64,000 nucleotides of DNA, taken from positions 1 through 64,000 of the forward strand of contig JAULBX010019079.1 of the NCBI GenBank assembly GCA_032358255.1. Direction: 5' to 3'. Shown here piece by piece: positions 11,280 through 23,229 of the stretch; within the stretch, counting starts at the first letter, position 1, and each line of letters opens with the position of its first letter. Below the pieces are notes generated by a model, which saw only the letters and a program-made list of their open reading frames with translations, was not told where the DNA came from and did not search any database. Both the position numbers and the translations under genes were made by a program. This DNA is from Heterotrichella gracilis (Eukaryota > Sar > Xanthophyceae > Tribonematales > Xanthonemataceae).

Positions 11280-14200
11280 CTCGTTTGTGAACTGCCTGAC
11301 AGCATCATCGAAGCAGTGAAACAAAGGCTGCATGAGAAGGAGGGTATCCCGTTGAACTTCCAGCGACTGACCTTTTCCAGCAGCACTGCACCTTTCCAGC
11401 AAAGCAGATTGCACGAAGAAGGCTCCGCCCTCGTGGAACAGGACCTGGGGACCTGGCAGGTACTATCTCACACAGTGGAGTCAAGGCTGCCCACTTTCTG
11501 ACCATTTCATATTTGTGGCAACGCCATTCCTCGCTCCTGGGGCTGCACGACCGGCATTGCACCCTGGTGTCCCATCCGGTGGCCTCGGTGTCAGCGTGGG
11601 TCTGAATTTTTTTGGGCGTGGCTGTTTGCAGGCAATAGTCTTTCAGAATAAAAAGGCTATCGGGAAACTACTGCAGCCACAGTTGCTCTGCAGCGAGCCG
11701 TCTCTGGAGCTTGTTGTCAGCCCTCCTACCACCGGCGAGGAGGTCAGCTGCTTGGTGCAAGGCATAACGCTAGAGTTCAACTCCTGGCAGCCCTCTTCGC
11801 TGTTGAAGCAAGGCATTGCAGAAGCCAGCCAGCTGCAGATCGTTGTTGACGAAACCTTCAGAAAGTCGCAGTACAGCGTGCAGGTGTTTGGCACAGGCAC
11901 AGCTGGGGAGAAGTGCACACAACCACCCTTCCTGTTGTCAGGAAGGGACCTCTCTGCTGCCATTGAGCTGGATATACAGCAGTACCAGTACACCCAAAAG
12001 CATAAGGCCGCTCAAGGCCTTCCATTGGCAGAACTGGAGGAGGTTACCGTCCAGCAAGGTGGGGTCATGGTCATGCTAGATCATGCGCTGGGCACTTGCA
12101 TGTCATCACAGGTTGGCGCTGACTGGACACTTGCTGGCTGGCGCAGGTTCAGGGTACAATACATGCGTGACGGTTTTCGACGTCAGCGACAGGCCAGCCC
12201 ACCTGAAGCGGCTGTCAGTTACCTTCCCCCAAGTCATCGGGAGCTACTTGCATGTACACCCGAGCACCAGCACCCAAACCACGCAGCAGGCACCTGACAG
12301 CCCTCCTCTCGCTGCTCGGCAGCCTAATCCGCTGTCGAATAACAGCGTAGCGGGCACACAGCGTGAGAGCAGCAGCAGGAGGGGGGGCGCCACCATCAAG
12401 CCCACAGCTGCAGCTGCTCTCCCCCTGGGCCAGACTCAGCAGGAAAACAAGAAAAAGCAAAAGAAGCAGCAGCCGCAAACTGCCGCTGGGCTGCCATCAG
12501 GGGCCTCTGCAGTTTCATCGCCAGTTGAGCTGCAGCGCGGCTACAACCTGCAGGAAGGAAGCACTCGCAGCAAAGACTCCATGTGTAGTGAAACGCATCA
12601 GGGTAAGTTCCCGTGATGCTAGACAAGTGTGATGCTAGGCAAGTTTCCTTGGACTGATAACTATCACCTTCACAAGGATGGCCACTCACTGTGTTGACTG
12701 TGCTGCAGGGCTCCTTTTGGGTTGCGCGCCCCTGGCGGTAGGTGCTGCTGAAGGGAAGCCACTTGCGGAAGTTGCCACACCTGCAGCAGCTGCGATGGAG
12801 GACTCGTGCAGCGACAGCAGTGACTCTTCCGCCAGCAGCGCCAAGAGCGTGGTCATGCATGCCGTCAACGGCTCGGTGCGCCATCTGCCCACCAAGGCAG
12901 AGCAGCGCAACGGCGGCTACCAGCACAGGAACGGGGCGCACATAGATGCTGGGACGCTCCACAACTTCAGCGCGCTGTTCCCAGGGGAGAAAGGCAAGTT
13001 TGCCGCGTTCCTGGCTCCACGGCCTGCTGGGGAGGGCACCGTGCAACAGCTGGCAGCCTCCAGCGAGGTCATGCAGACAACGCCCCACCCACTGGTGTTT
13101 GTGGGGCGCAAGCTGCAGCCGGAGGCGAATGGCTATGCGGTCAGCAAGAACGGCTACAGCCATGCTGTGGTAGCCACCAGCCATGTGAGCTCTGATGAGG
13201 AAAGCTCTGATGCCACATTCCACAGCACAGAGGCCCTGGATGCCTCACCTGAGGGCAGCGTTGCCAGCTATGAGCAGTCGGCGCCCTCCCAGGACAGCAC
13301 GACCGGTTGTGAGCGCTCGGCGGGCAGCTTTGGCGGTTCAGACTCCTGCTGTATCAGCAGCCCCAGGGAGTCAGTCAAGTCCACAGAGTCTGAGCCTCTG
13401 TATGTGCGCGCAAGCGAACCGTTTGACGGTGCTTCCGCCATGCACCGGCGAGGAGGCTCAGACGAGTACTCCAGCCTCAGTCAGGACAAGCTGGCCAGCC
13501 TCAAGCCTGTGCTGGGCCCAAGCGGCTACCTGCAAGATGGCCCAGGGTATGTGGAGGGCTACAGAATACCTCGGCCACCCTCTGGCAGGTCCCCCACCTA
13601 CCAGGCTCCGCAGACGCCCAACCCGCTTCGCCCCTCGCGCTTTGGGAGCGGGGGCAACCTGCGCGCCTATGAGCGCCAGGCGCCAGCCACCAGCAGCAAG
13701 GTCCCCAGCAGGCAGCCCAACGGCTACCATTCAGACCGAGGCTACGCCCCTCCAGACCGACCCGGCAGCAAGCGCGCCAGCCGGGAGTACGCCAATGGCA
13801 ATTGGGCTGTGTACGGCAGGGAGGAGGCGGTGGCAGGGCCGCAGTACAGCGGCAGCATGCCTTTGACCGAGTACCGTGTGAAGGGGGCGCAGGCGCCGCC
13901 TGAGCGCTACCGGTTCTCTGACCTGGAGCGCTTTGTGCTGCAAGTGGCACCTGTGGCGCAGCGCGATCCTGAGGAACCTGCTGAGCGGCCTGTTGTGCTG
14001 GTGAGTGCAGAGCATGGTGGTGTGCACAGCTATGACCTTGTTGCTTTCACTGGCCATGCGCAGGTTGTTGCATTGCATACAGTTGTTATTTACTCAGCTG
14101 TGTGCACCGTTTACCCTCATGAAATTCAGGGTAATGCCCTACCCATTTCTGGCTTCTGACTTTAGCAGCTTTTCATACTGGCAGCATTTTATTTGTTTTT

Positions 14201-15245
14201 ATTCTGTTCTAATTGTCACTCAAATGCATGGTACCGCGCCTGTGCAGGAGGAGGTTTGGCGCTTCTATGAGGAGGCTTCGCTGTATGGCACTGGCGTCCC
14301 CGCGCTGGGCGGCCCCCGGGGTCCCTCGCAGGCATTCTACGTGCCCTACTTGTCAGCAGTGCAGCTGTTTGGGAAGCCGGATGCCGCGCAGCCTGGGTCC
14401 AAGCCCAGCCTGCTGTTCCAGTTCTACGAGCGCGACCCGCCGCACAACCGCACGCCGCTGCTGTTCAAGGTGGAGGAGCTGGCTAATGCGGAGGGCGGGC
14501 AAGTGCTTAAGGACACTGCCCTGGACCAGGTGCACCCTGCCTCGTGGTACGTGCGCAAGAGTGTCGTGAATCGCTGTATCGACCTGTGGTCGTGCATCAC
14601 TGTACTTTGCCAGAGTCACGCAGAAGAGAGGTTGCCATGGGCATCATGGCAATCTGGTGGCTATGGCGTTATACTGGCATCTACCGCCCCTGTTAGGATG
14701 CATTCACTAACAGTGGCAACTCACATCCATTCACGTCGTTCACACGCATCTGGTGATGCCATTGCCCAGGTCTCTCACAGCATTCCCACTGCTGCCACAG
14801 GTATGCCGTGGCCTGGTACCCCATCTACCGCATCCCCGATGCCCCCCTGGGTGCGCGCTTCCTCACCTACCACAGCTTCACCCAGCAGACCCTGTCCAGC
14901 GCCAGCGCCTCCGCCCCACCCTCTACCTGCCTGCGCCTCATTGGCCTCAAGTGGAACAACCTCAAGGGTGAGCGGTGGCTGGAGCCGCTCAGCGGCAGCG
15001 CAGCGGTGGCCGACCCGCAGCGCGCCATGCTCACCGGCACCCCTGCGGAGGTGCAGCAGGCAGCGGATGTGCTGGGGGCGTCCAGTGTGGAGCAGTACGC
15101 GTGGCGGGCGGTGCTGGAGGAGCTGCAGCGCACTGCTGAGGGGCTGTCGCGGGGCGAGGCGCTGCCGAGCGTGGCCAAGCCAGTATCGAACGGCGGCCAG
15201 CTGCCGCATTTCGACTATGCGTTCTTCAGCAGCAGGGAGTACTGA
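11280..15245 (+). CDS. Ubiquitin-like N-terminus joined to a DUF789 domain protein (5' end incomplete)
   Basis: Exons: 11280-11459, 11632-12058, 12147-12602, 12709-14000, 14248-14546 and 14801-15245 (stop). Every junction is in phase. The first exon (AVKQRLHEKEGIPLNFQRLTF) resembles the ubiquitin fold; its first strands must come from an unseen upstream exon. The middle exons (about 11632-12602) encode a domain I do not recognise, then a Lys/Gln-rich linker. After a long Ser/Gly/Tyr-rich region, the end is clear DUF789: LERFVLQ, YVPYLSAVQLF, LLFQFYERDPPHNRTPLLFK, and AVAWYPIYRIP after a splice. DUF789 proteins are plant/algal proteins of unknown function. The alternative is two genes, with DUF789 starting at the ATG at 12678. 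I prefer one gene because the GTAAGT donor at 12603 and the CTGCAG acceptor before 12709 match in phase and leave no intergenic space. A TGTAA signal lies at 15770. Confidence 0.75.
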
Positions 15246-16938
15246 GGGGTCCTCGTGGGTTAGCCTCGTTGGCAGGGACGGTAGGCAAGGTTTCCGTGTA
15301 GGGTGTAGGGGGTACGCAGCAAGTTTTTTGCAGTGTGCAGCTTCCAACAAGGCTGACGATGCTTGGGTAGTGCCCGCTGCAAGTTTTGGCCTTAGTCATT
15401 ACGCAGGTTGAGTTGCAGCTTCCGCCACATACAGGTGGTTTGGGTGGGCAAGTTTTTGTGCAGCAAAAACATGGGACTTCATTGGCGTCCTCGGTTGCAA
15501 GGGGTTTGCATTGAGTCATGCTGTGTTTGACGGGCTGGGTGTTTGCTTGCCCCACAAAACCCCGCTTCACTTTTTATGTGTCACACTTCACCACAGACAG
15601 GGTTGATTCTTTGTTGATTACGTCTAGACCAGTGGTTGCAAGGAAGGAAACGAGTTTTGCTACTCCGTTCAAGGAGACCCTTGCATTTTTTACTGTCGCA
15701 TATCCTTTTATCTCAGCGATGCTACGTTTGAGAGCTTTCGACGCTGTTTTTGGAAGCAACTTAGGCAAGTGTAATTTCTTTGGATTAGCGGTCTACTATG
15801 CGGCGCGCTCATAGCTGAGCATATGTTTAGGTGCTGTGTGCAAACCCATTTTTGGGGGGGTATGATCGGCATTGGGCAACGTTTGAAACGAACACGTGCA
15901 TAGAGATCAGCTCAGTTTTAGCTCTAGTTTTTTACTTGGATTTCCAAGTGGCAAGTATGCGAATAGGCAAGTATGCGAATACCCTTTGGGCACTAGATAT
16001 GTTCCTTTTGCTGCAACCAGGACTGCCAGATTGAGGACGTTCCCACACACTTTGCTGCACGGCAGTACAACTGAATAGTGTCAAATTAAATATCGTTGAG
16101 TTTCATTACTTGCACTAGTTGCAACTAAGCTCAGACATTATGCACTGCCCTTTGCATTGATTGCATGTTTTTGCATCCCACCATCTGATTTTGACCACTG
16201 ATGGCTGCGTGACGTGTGCGCGGCTTTGCCCTCTTTTTTACTATACTGTTGTCATTCATGGTGCACCACTAAGACTTGCATTTGGCTAGTATCCAGCAGC
16301 AGCAGCCTGGGGACCCTACGCCCTGGTGCAAATCGCTGATAGTGGCACCCTTTTTCTGTGCAGAGCTCCACTGGGAGCGAATGCAAGAAATTCTGAACCA
16401 CCTGTCAGGGCTAGACGCTTTTTTTATGTCAGCCAGTAAAAAACTTAGAAAGTGCTGTAATACTGAATTGCTGTGCCACAGCTGGCAGCAAGCAGGTCAA
16501 CGCGGGTGTGCGCACTTCAGGATATATGGCACCACTGGCACCTGGTGATGAGCCACCCATATGCACAGTGTGGCGAGGGTCCCCAACCCAGTCTGCAGGT
16601 CCACTTAGCCTTAGCCATGGCCCACCACTGGCACCCATACATACATGTGTTTAACAGTTGTAGACGGTGCCAACGGTGGTGCGTTTTGGCCACGCATGTT
16701 TTCACCACCCAGAGTCCTCACCGAAAAACCTGGCAACAACTGTGGCCTTGTATTTTTCTAGGTAAAATACTTCAATTACTGCATTATCGTGCACAGTTGT
16801 AGCCAGTGGGTGCAGAACTGCTATAAAAGGCAAAGAGTGCTGGATATAGCGCTTGCACTCGCCACACTTCGAAGTTTGAGGCTGCTACTAGCAGTGCTAG
16901 AGGCAGGACTGTGCAAAGGTCTTGTGGACTATATCGCG
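15246..16938. other. Long 3' flank and intergenic region, AT-richer than its surroundings
   Basis: A TGTAA at 15770-15774 may end the upstream transcript. A direct repeat of about 15 nt (GCAAGTATGCGAATA-type) lies near 15951-15981. A Lys-rich open stretch without ATG is on the minus strand at 15574-15780 (see findings). Nothing else was recognised. Confidence 0.45.
15770..15774 (+). terminator. TGTAA poly(A) signal after the DUF789 gene
   Basis: TGTAA about 525 nt after the stop codon; the AAGTGTAATTTCT context suits an algal 3' end. Confidence 0.35.
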
Positions 16939-18148
16939 ATGCAAGCCCATCTAGCTAGTTGTGGTAGGCAAGGTCGGTGGTCGCCAGTAGTGGCTGCAGG
17001 TCCAGATCAGCGGCAAAGGCCTAGTCAACACAAGCATGTCACGTACTGCCGTGGCCAGGTGAGTGGTGGTCCATAGTAGGTTGCGGATGGCATGCATGCA
17101 TGCATAAGTCATGCTTCAGTTTGTGTTCACTTCAGTTTGGATTTATTCCTCCTTGTGTATCGCCATCCAAGCATGCTAATGCATATGGGCAATTGCCCGT
17201 CTTTTCCTTGCGCTGACAGGGCTGTGGATCGCAGTGTGAGCCTCAGCAGGAAGCACCCGTCAAGAAAGTGATGGTTGCTGCACTGGCCAGCCTGACCCTG
17301 TTGACGGTAGGCGTCCCTGCTCAGCACCCCCTGCATGGACCTTGTTTGTGAGCAAGCTGTGGAGATCTGAACCCAAGGATGGCGTACATGGGCATATTAA
17401 GTGTTGGCTTCCTGCAGGCCTCTGGTGCACAAGCACAGCTGACAGTCAACCAGGAGGTAGACAACGAGTCCTCAGCCTACATCCAAGGTTGGTTGAACCC
17501 ACATCTGCTAATACAGTGCAATGGCTTGCTCCATTGTTGTGCGTTGAACCACCTTAAACCCTAAACCCTGTTGCAGCCCTGGTGAAGAGCAGCACAGAGA
17601 ACAAGGAGAAGTATGACAAGGAGCGGCTGAACGACTACTACCGCAGGAACTTCAAGGTGGGTACTGCACCTCCTGCACCCACGGCAGCAGCTGATGCATA
17701 GGGATTCTCTTTCCTGCGCATACCTGGGCAACCAGATGGTGACAAGATGGTGTACGGCATAGGGATTTTGCTGGGTAAAGGGTTGTTGAACTACTGTGTG
17801 TAGCAACCTTGTAGGAGGCGCTGTGCACACCGAGCCTGAGATTTACCGTTCAGCCAAAATCCAAATAGTATCGGTAGCGTATGCGGCATAGCTGGTCATA
17901 CCACTGTGTGACACTGTAACCCATGCTTGATGTATTTTAATTTCCGAGAGTAAGCCTCGTAGTGCTTGTCCAAACTCTTGCGGCAAGCCAGCGCCTTTGG
18001 TGACGTGCACAGCCCCCAGGTGCAGGACTATTTCGAGTTTGTGTACGGCAGCGCGCAAGCCAACGGCATGAGCCCGGAGACTCGGGAAGCCATCAAGGCG
18101 TGGCTGGAGGTGAACGGGGACAAGCCTCTCTTCCCCGTGAGCAAGTAG
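16939..18148 (+). CDS. Small thylakoid-lumen-type protein with a weak PsaN-like helix
   Basis: Five exons: 16939-17058, 17220-17306, 17418-17487, 17577-17656 and 18026-18148, phases consistent, 159 aa. Residues 1-55 are basic and hydroxylated, like a chloroplast transit peptide. They are followed by a KK-flanked hydrophobic stretch (VMVAALASLTLLTASGAQA) ending in an Ala-X-Ala site near residue 75. That two-part layout is the classic import signal for the thylakoid lumen. The mature part of about 85 residues is charged and helical: ENKEKYDKERLNDYYRRNF, then DYFEFVYGS. The pattern NKE..DK.RL....NF resembles the start of photosystem I subunit PsaN, but the Cys-rich end of PsaN is absent. I therefore leave the function open. 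Intron 3 ends in CCCTAAACCCTG just before its acceptor. The exact start is uncertain. Confidence 0.65.
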
Positions 18149-18461
18149 CACTGCTGGGGACCTGAGGGCTGCAGGGCTGCCAGCTGGCGGTCACCAGTGG
18201 GCAGGGTGGGCCCACCCTCCAGAGTGTTACTGTCAAGTTTTTACGCCAGGCCCGGTCGGAGTGCCCTGCCTCGCCTCGCTTAGCCAGCATGCATGTAGGA
18301 GCTATGGTGTGCCAGGTGGCGCGCATCATTTGACATGCGTGCGTGCGTGACACGCTGTGTGGTTGTGGGATGCTGTCCATGACATGACATGGAGACACAT
18401 TTGGACAAGAACGATCGGGTAGCAGCTGCCTTGGATATTGTTTCAATTGATGTGAATATGT

Positions 18462-18490
18462 CAGGGTATATATACCCTGTCTTGAGACAG
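18462..18490. repeat. Two overlapping perfect palindromes
   Basis: CAGGGTATATATACCCTG (18462-18479) is an 18-bp perfect palindrome. It shares its last three bases with CTGTCTTGAGACAG (18477-18490), a 6-bp stem with a 2-nt centre. Confidence 0.9.
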
Positions 18491-18783
18491 CGTGCACTTC
18501 AAGTTGATAACTGTTGCGTGTTAACGGATTTACGTACGCATAATGATTGAGAAATTTTGGCATAACGATTGCAGTGGGATGCAATTTCGAATTTCAAAAC
18601 GCTGGGCATGCAATCTCGTTGCTGACATACCACTCGTCAGTGGTATTACTAATGCAAACGGCTGTAATTAATATCCGTCCACATTTCTATGTGCCAAATG
18701 CATTTAAGAGAATCAAAATTTGGTGTCACTCACTTCGTCTGATCAAGAGTAAAAGTTTAACGCCAACATATGCTTAGACGAGA

Positions 18784-18853
18784 CTACCTGTTCGGGTGTA
18801 ACAGGTAGTTCAGTTAGTCAGTGACAATAATTGTTTCGAAATTATTTCGAAAC
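18784..18853. repeat. Two neighbouring inverted repeats
   Basis: CTACCTGTT/AACAGGTAG (18784-18808) forms a 9-bp stem with a 7-nt loop. At 18833-18853 arms of 10 bp, GTTTCGAAAT and ATTTCGAAAC, flank a single central T. Confidence 0.9.
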
Positions 18854-19013
18854 TCGGAGACTGGAACGCTGACATTTTGTTAAATTTGCAGTGGGCGCAG
18901 GGTGGCTTCCTTCTCATCAGCCACCCGGGGTACAAATCAGCTCATGGGAGGTGCGCACACAAGGCTGCAGGGACTCACTACCTATGTCATTGCGATGCAC
19001 CATCCCTTCAGCG

Positions 19014-20690
19014 CTAGCAAACCCCATCCACCACCACCCCATCCGCCTCCTCCACCTGCCGCCGTGCAGCTACCCCTTCCCGGGCTGCATCCAAAAACTC
19101 CACCAGCACAGCCTTGAACACCCCGCTGCATGTGGGCACCATGTGGGCCCCTGGGTGCTCAAAAGCCTGTGCTAAATGCGCGTCAAATGTGGCCATGAGG
19201 TCCCTGCTGCGCTCATTAGGCACCAGCTTGTCAGCCAGGCCGTACACATGCAGCGAGCGCGTGGGGGTGCAAGCAGATTGCAGCGCCTGGGAGTAGCTGG
19301 CGTCCCGGGGGAGGAAACCTCCAACCTGCAGGGATCGCAAAAAGCCGTCATATCAGTGCACATTTAGGAGCCTTGGAGCAGGATGTTGCATGCCATGCAG
19401 CAGTGCAGCCTCAGAGCACATGCTGGCGTTTGTTAGGCACCGATGACATGGCGCTTCTTTTGCATTGGGCGCCAATGCCATCCCGACAAATCTCGGGACG
19501 CAAATGCAGCAATGTTGACCAACAATCACAAATGAACAGCCTGGCATTGACTGCTTTCATGGGGATTAATAGCTTGTGCGACAGATAACGACCCTCATTA
19601 CTATCATGCATGTGTGGCTGTCTGCAAATATTACCAGGATGGCAAATTGTGGTTGCGCTCCATGCGCCTTGAGCATACTAGCATCCATGGTGGCCAACAG
19701 CAGTGCAGCAGCTGTGGCGCCCTGCGAAAACCCTAGGATGCCGTGCACAGGCGCGTGCACCCTAAGGGCTTCCTGCAGCACGTCCAGTGAGGTCTGCCAG
19801 CCTGTGTAGTGTGCGGCGCCGGAGGGTCGGGTACCCTGCTCCAAGTCCTGTGGGAAGGGATTTATAATTAGGGTCAGGAATAGGCTTAGGGTTGATGGTG
19901 TGTACCCTACTACATGCGTCCTCGCGTAGGGGCTTGTGGAAGTGCATGCCGCGCAGGCAGTATTGTGTGCTAGTGTCGGCACCATCAGACCAGTAATAAT
20001 TCTCAGTACCTAGAGTCTTGCAACAAGTATGAAAATTTCATTTAATGCAGATTCATCAGTTTTAACACATCGATGGCACATGACCTCAACCCTCTCTATC
20101 ACCCAGGTGCAAAAGGTTCAGGTTTATGAGTTTATCAACTCCCATCAGAAAGGTTCAGGACCCTGCACCACTCACCTCCCAGTTCCACCACGACCTCTGC
20201 CCCTCACCCCCACCCCCCGCCTCCCTGACCTCCTCCTCCCCCGCCGCCTCAACCACAAAGGGTGCATCCACAAACAGGAACTCCACTCGGGACTTGAGCG
20301 CCTTGCGCATGGAGCCGATGCGAGACCGGAAGACCTGCGTTTGGGGTGTTTTACAGTGGTGTTTCGCGATGTGGAACCCATGCAGGGACGGAAGAGCTGC
20401 AACCCTGAAGGTTGCCCAGGGATGGTTCTTGTGGGGGTGTCTGTTACAATGCAAGGCTGCAGCCCACTATGGGCATTGATACCTGTGGTACCCGAGGCTC
20501 AGTGCATAGTGGTTAGCTACCTTGCCTTCCCCATTTTGCCATTCAGGCACAGGGGGTTATTAGTGCGTCTGGGCAGTGGTAGTGGTAGCACAGGCTAAGT
20601 ACAGTCAGCTACCCATCTACCTTACCTCCCCATTTTGCAGGTAGCCGTGGAGGCACAGCACCCGCAGCTTGGTGCCTGCAGGGGCGCTGC
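19014..20690 (-). CDS. FSH1/OVCA2-family serine hydrolase (5' end incomplete)
   Basis: Minus-strand exons in coding order: about 20690 (or 20675)-20626, 20334-20176, 19847-19635 and 19325-19014, all joined in phase. The first exon seen carries KLRVLCLHGYLQNGE, the first strand and oxyanion loop of the FSH1 alpha/beta-hydrolases. The nucleophile serine is in GFSQGA. The catalytic Asp fits YGLADKLVP and the His fits GAHMVP, so the triad is complete. The family hydrolyses small esters; the natural substrates of most plant and algal members are unknown. The start codon lies in a further upstream exon (20.7-21.0 kb) that I could not identify. The stop is at 19014-19016. Intron 2 contains telomere-like TTAGGGT variants near 19865-19895. 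Confidence 0.85.
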
Positions 20691-21399
20691 CTACACAAAG
20701 CACAGGTTCTTCAGATGCACTGTTGCGGGATTTTGGCTACCAACTTTGGGCACATAGAAGTCATGTACAGCACAACATGCACCAAAAGTTCCAGGTATCC
20801 TACCCGTCATGGTGCAGACCCTTCTGCTGTGGCGTGCTTGTGCAGCAAAGGAGTGGTGTGTCCTCACGCCAACCCCTTGACACCCCTGCTGGTGCGTGCA
20901 GATGCGAGGCAAAACCGCACGCACCAGCATCCACTCACGATGAGAGCCTACAAAAATGCTGTTGTACTTCTCTAGTGTGGGATATGCCCTTGCTATGCCC
21001 TTGTATATGCTGAAGGGTTGGCCGGCAGCTAAGCACTGCCAGGGCTATACAGACACTCTATTGCGATCTCAGAGTGGGCAAGAGGGATATGCATGCCTTT
21101 AACGGTGTACAAGGCATATTGTGATCCTCTCTTGCTTCCACTGTGTCAATAAAACGAACGAGCCTTTGTGCAGCAAAGGTGAACATAGCTTGCAAAGCAG
21201 GCAGTGTGGGATGTGCAACTCTTCTGCCCACTTGTTTTTTGCCGAATGCACAAGAGCCCCTAACAAAGGCCAAGTCGCGAGATAAGTGCAGGGTTAAAAC
21301 ACTCTCGCTGCCGGTTATTTGCAAGGCATAGGAGGTAGGGTGCCTACATGAGTTGATACGGCATGCCTGGAGCCAATTCCAGGCCACCCATCCAATAAG
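20691..21399. other. Divergent region between the serine hydrolase and TAF10
   Basis: It should contain the first exon of the hydrolase and both promoters. Nothing could be assigned with confidence. Confidence 0.4.
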
Positions 21400-22291
21400 A
21401 TGCAGAAACAAGGCGTGGACACGCAGGCCCTGGGAGAGTTCCTGGACTCGCTTCAAGAGTACCAGCCAACGGTGAGACTCCACCGTCTGGTGTGCCGTGT
21501 TCTAACCACTGCCGTGCCATATGCATGCATATATGCACCATCTTCATGCATGCATTGCTACCTGTTGCGATACCTATGCACGGTCCCTTGCTGCTCAAGT
21601 TCACTGACACCTACTGCAATGTTTTCTGCAGATACCAGATGAGCTCACCCAGCACTATCTGAGACAAGGAGGCTACGACTGCAAAGACCCTCGATTGTAA
21701 GGCCTGAACAGCTGTTGTACACGCAAAACTGAGCTCACCACTTCATCCTTTTACCACCGGTTGCACAACAATGGCCCCTTACACGATGGCTAGGAGTGCG
21801 TTTGAGGCATCACGCACTGCAGTGCAGCCTTCCCAGTGTGCATGTGGTGCACACCCCCCGCACTTGACCCCACCCCACCCCGCCATTCCTGCAGGGTGAG
21901 GCTGGTGTCAGTGGCCGCCCAGCGCTTCATCGCCACCGTGGCGCAGGACGCGCTGATAGTGCAGCGGCGCAAGAAGGCGGCACCCACTCAGAAGCTGAAG
22001 GAGGAGGGGTACAACGTGAAGGACAAGGGCAAGCTGGTGCTCACACTGACTGACCTATCTGAGGCACTGGAGGAGGTACCTTGCTTCACCGCTGTGTTCA
22101 CGCACTACTGTTATTCCGCGTACAATGGGCAAGGGTTGGGTTGGTGCTGCTTTATCTCCTACCCAGAGTTCAAGAGGCACGCTAGATGCTATGTGCTGAT
22201 GCATCGTTCCCTGTTTGTGCAGTACGGCATCAATGTGAAGACGCCCCCATACTTTGCTGACTCAGCAAATGCAAAGACTGCCAAGCAATAG
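21400..22291 (+). CDS. TAF10: Transcription initiation factor TFIID subunit 10
   Basis: Four exons: 21400-21471, 21632-21696, 21895-22075 and 22223-22291, phases consistent, 128 aa. TAF10 is a histone-fold subunit shared by TFIID and SAGA, the nuclear complexes that help RNA polymerase II start transcription. The family pattern is clear along the whole protein: EFLDSLQEYQPTIPDELTQ, YLRQGGYDCKDPRL, VRLVSVAAQRFIATVAQDAL, then LTLTDLSEALEEYGINVKTP and PYFAD at the end. Length is close to that of compact TAF10s. The start at 21400 opens directly into the conserved region. A TGTAA poly(A) signal follows at 22499-22503. Confidence 0.93.
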
Positions 22292-23229
22292 CCAGAAGCC
22301 ACTCCCCAGCGCCTTTACTGCACTCGCTCGCTCCGAACAGCTCCGACTGTATTGGTTCATATCCGCTCTTTGCTTGAACTAATCTGCCAGTGAAGCCACG
22401 TGCTGCTGCACGCAGTAGGTCACTTTTGGTGACCTCTGGGGCGTGGTGGTTGCCAATGTGCTCAGCGACATTCAGATCGAGCACTCTGTGCAAAAGCCTG
22501 TAAGGCACGTTCCTGACAGCGCCAACGTGCAACGATTCATGCAACGGCACAGCTGAGAGACCCAGTCTCGGTGTGTGTTGTGCCTGGCTGTTTCCTGTGG
22601 GCGTGTTGTTTCTTTCTTTCTTTCTACCATCATGGTGTGATCAACATGAAGCAATATCGCTGTGATCATTACAGCACCAGCCTGCTGCCCGCCGTGCCTG
22701 GCAAACTGGGCACCATACGCAGTGCGCACAATGTGCCTTTCAATTTCTGTAACAGTAAACATCACAGTGTTCAATCCACCTCAAGTCAATGAGACACAAC
22801 TCTTGAAACTGGAGGTACACCCCCTATTGCCCAGCTATATATGCAATCCTCAGCCCCAGCCCAATAGCATGGGACATGGCAGCCCCTGATGCAAACTGAC
22901 GACACTGCCAAAAGCAACCCAAAGCCCCCCACTGGCACGAGTAGCTGTTTTGTGCAGCCCGGCGCAGACACGCCTCCAGCCCAATGGGTACATATTCCAT
23001 CCCACGCAGTGCACACTGCCCCGGGAATCCCCTATCGCCTCAATCCCATGCAATTCTACCCCCGAAAGTGAATACCACTGGGCGCATCCAATCCAATGGC
23101 ATGCAAATTCCCCGCAATCCCTCACAATCCCCAGCATGCTCCATCCCATCCAATCACTCCTAGATATCCCCTCAATGCCTCCATCCCTTGCAATGTATCC
23201 CAGGAAGTCCACCCTGAGTGCTGTCTGTC
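22292..23229. other. Convergent intergenic region between TAF10 and the E2 gene
   Basis: It holds a TGTAA signal (22499-22503) for TAF10, a short TTTC repeat (about 22608-22625), and a TTACA (minus-strand TGTAA, 22668-22672) that may serve the E2 gene. The stretch 22.8-23.2 kb is CAATCCC/CCATCC-rich and noncoding. Confidence 0.45.
22499..22503 (+). terminator. TGTAA poly(A) signal of TAF10
   Basis: TGTAA about 210 nt after the TAF10 stop codon, in line with green-algal 3' untranslated regions. Confidence 0.5.

Larger units (their letters stand above)
18149..19013. other. Convergent intergenic region with several palindromes
   Basis: This separates the 3' ends of the lumen-type protein (+) and the serine hydrolase (-). 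It contains two groups of perfect inverted repeats (listed separately). No exon was seen. Confidence 0.5.

Noticed and set aside
12678-12708. A separate DUF789 gene starting at the ATG at 12678
   Set aside because: The stretch ends in a clean CTGCAG acceptor whose phase matches the upstream GTAAGT donor, so it is more likely intron. It remains the main alternative.
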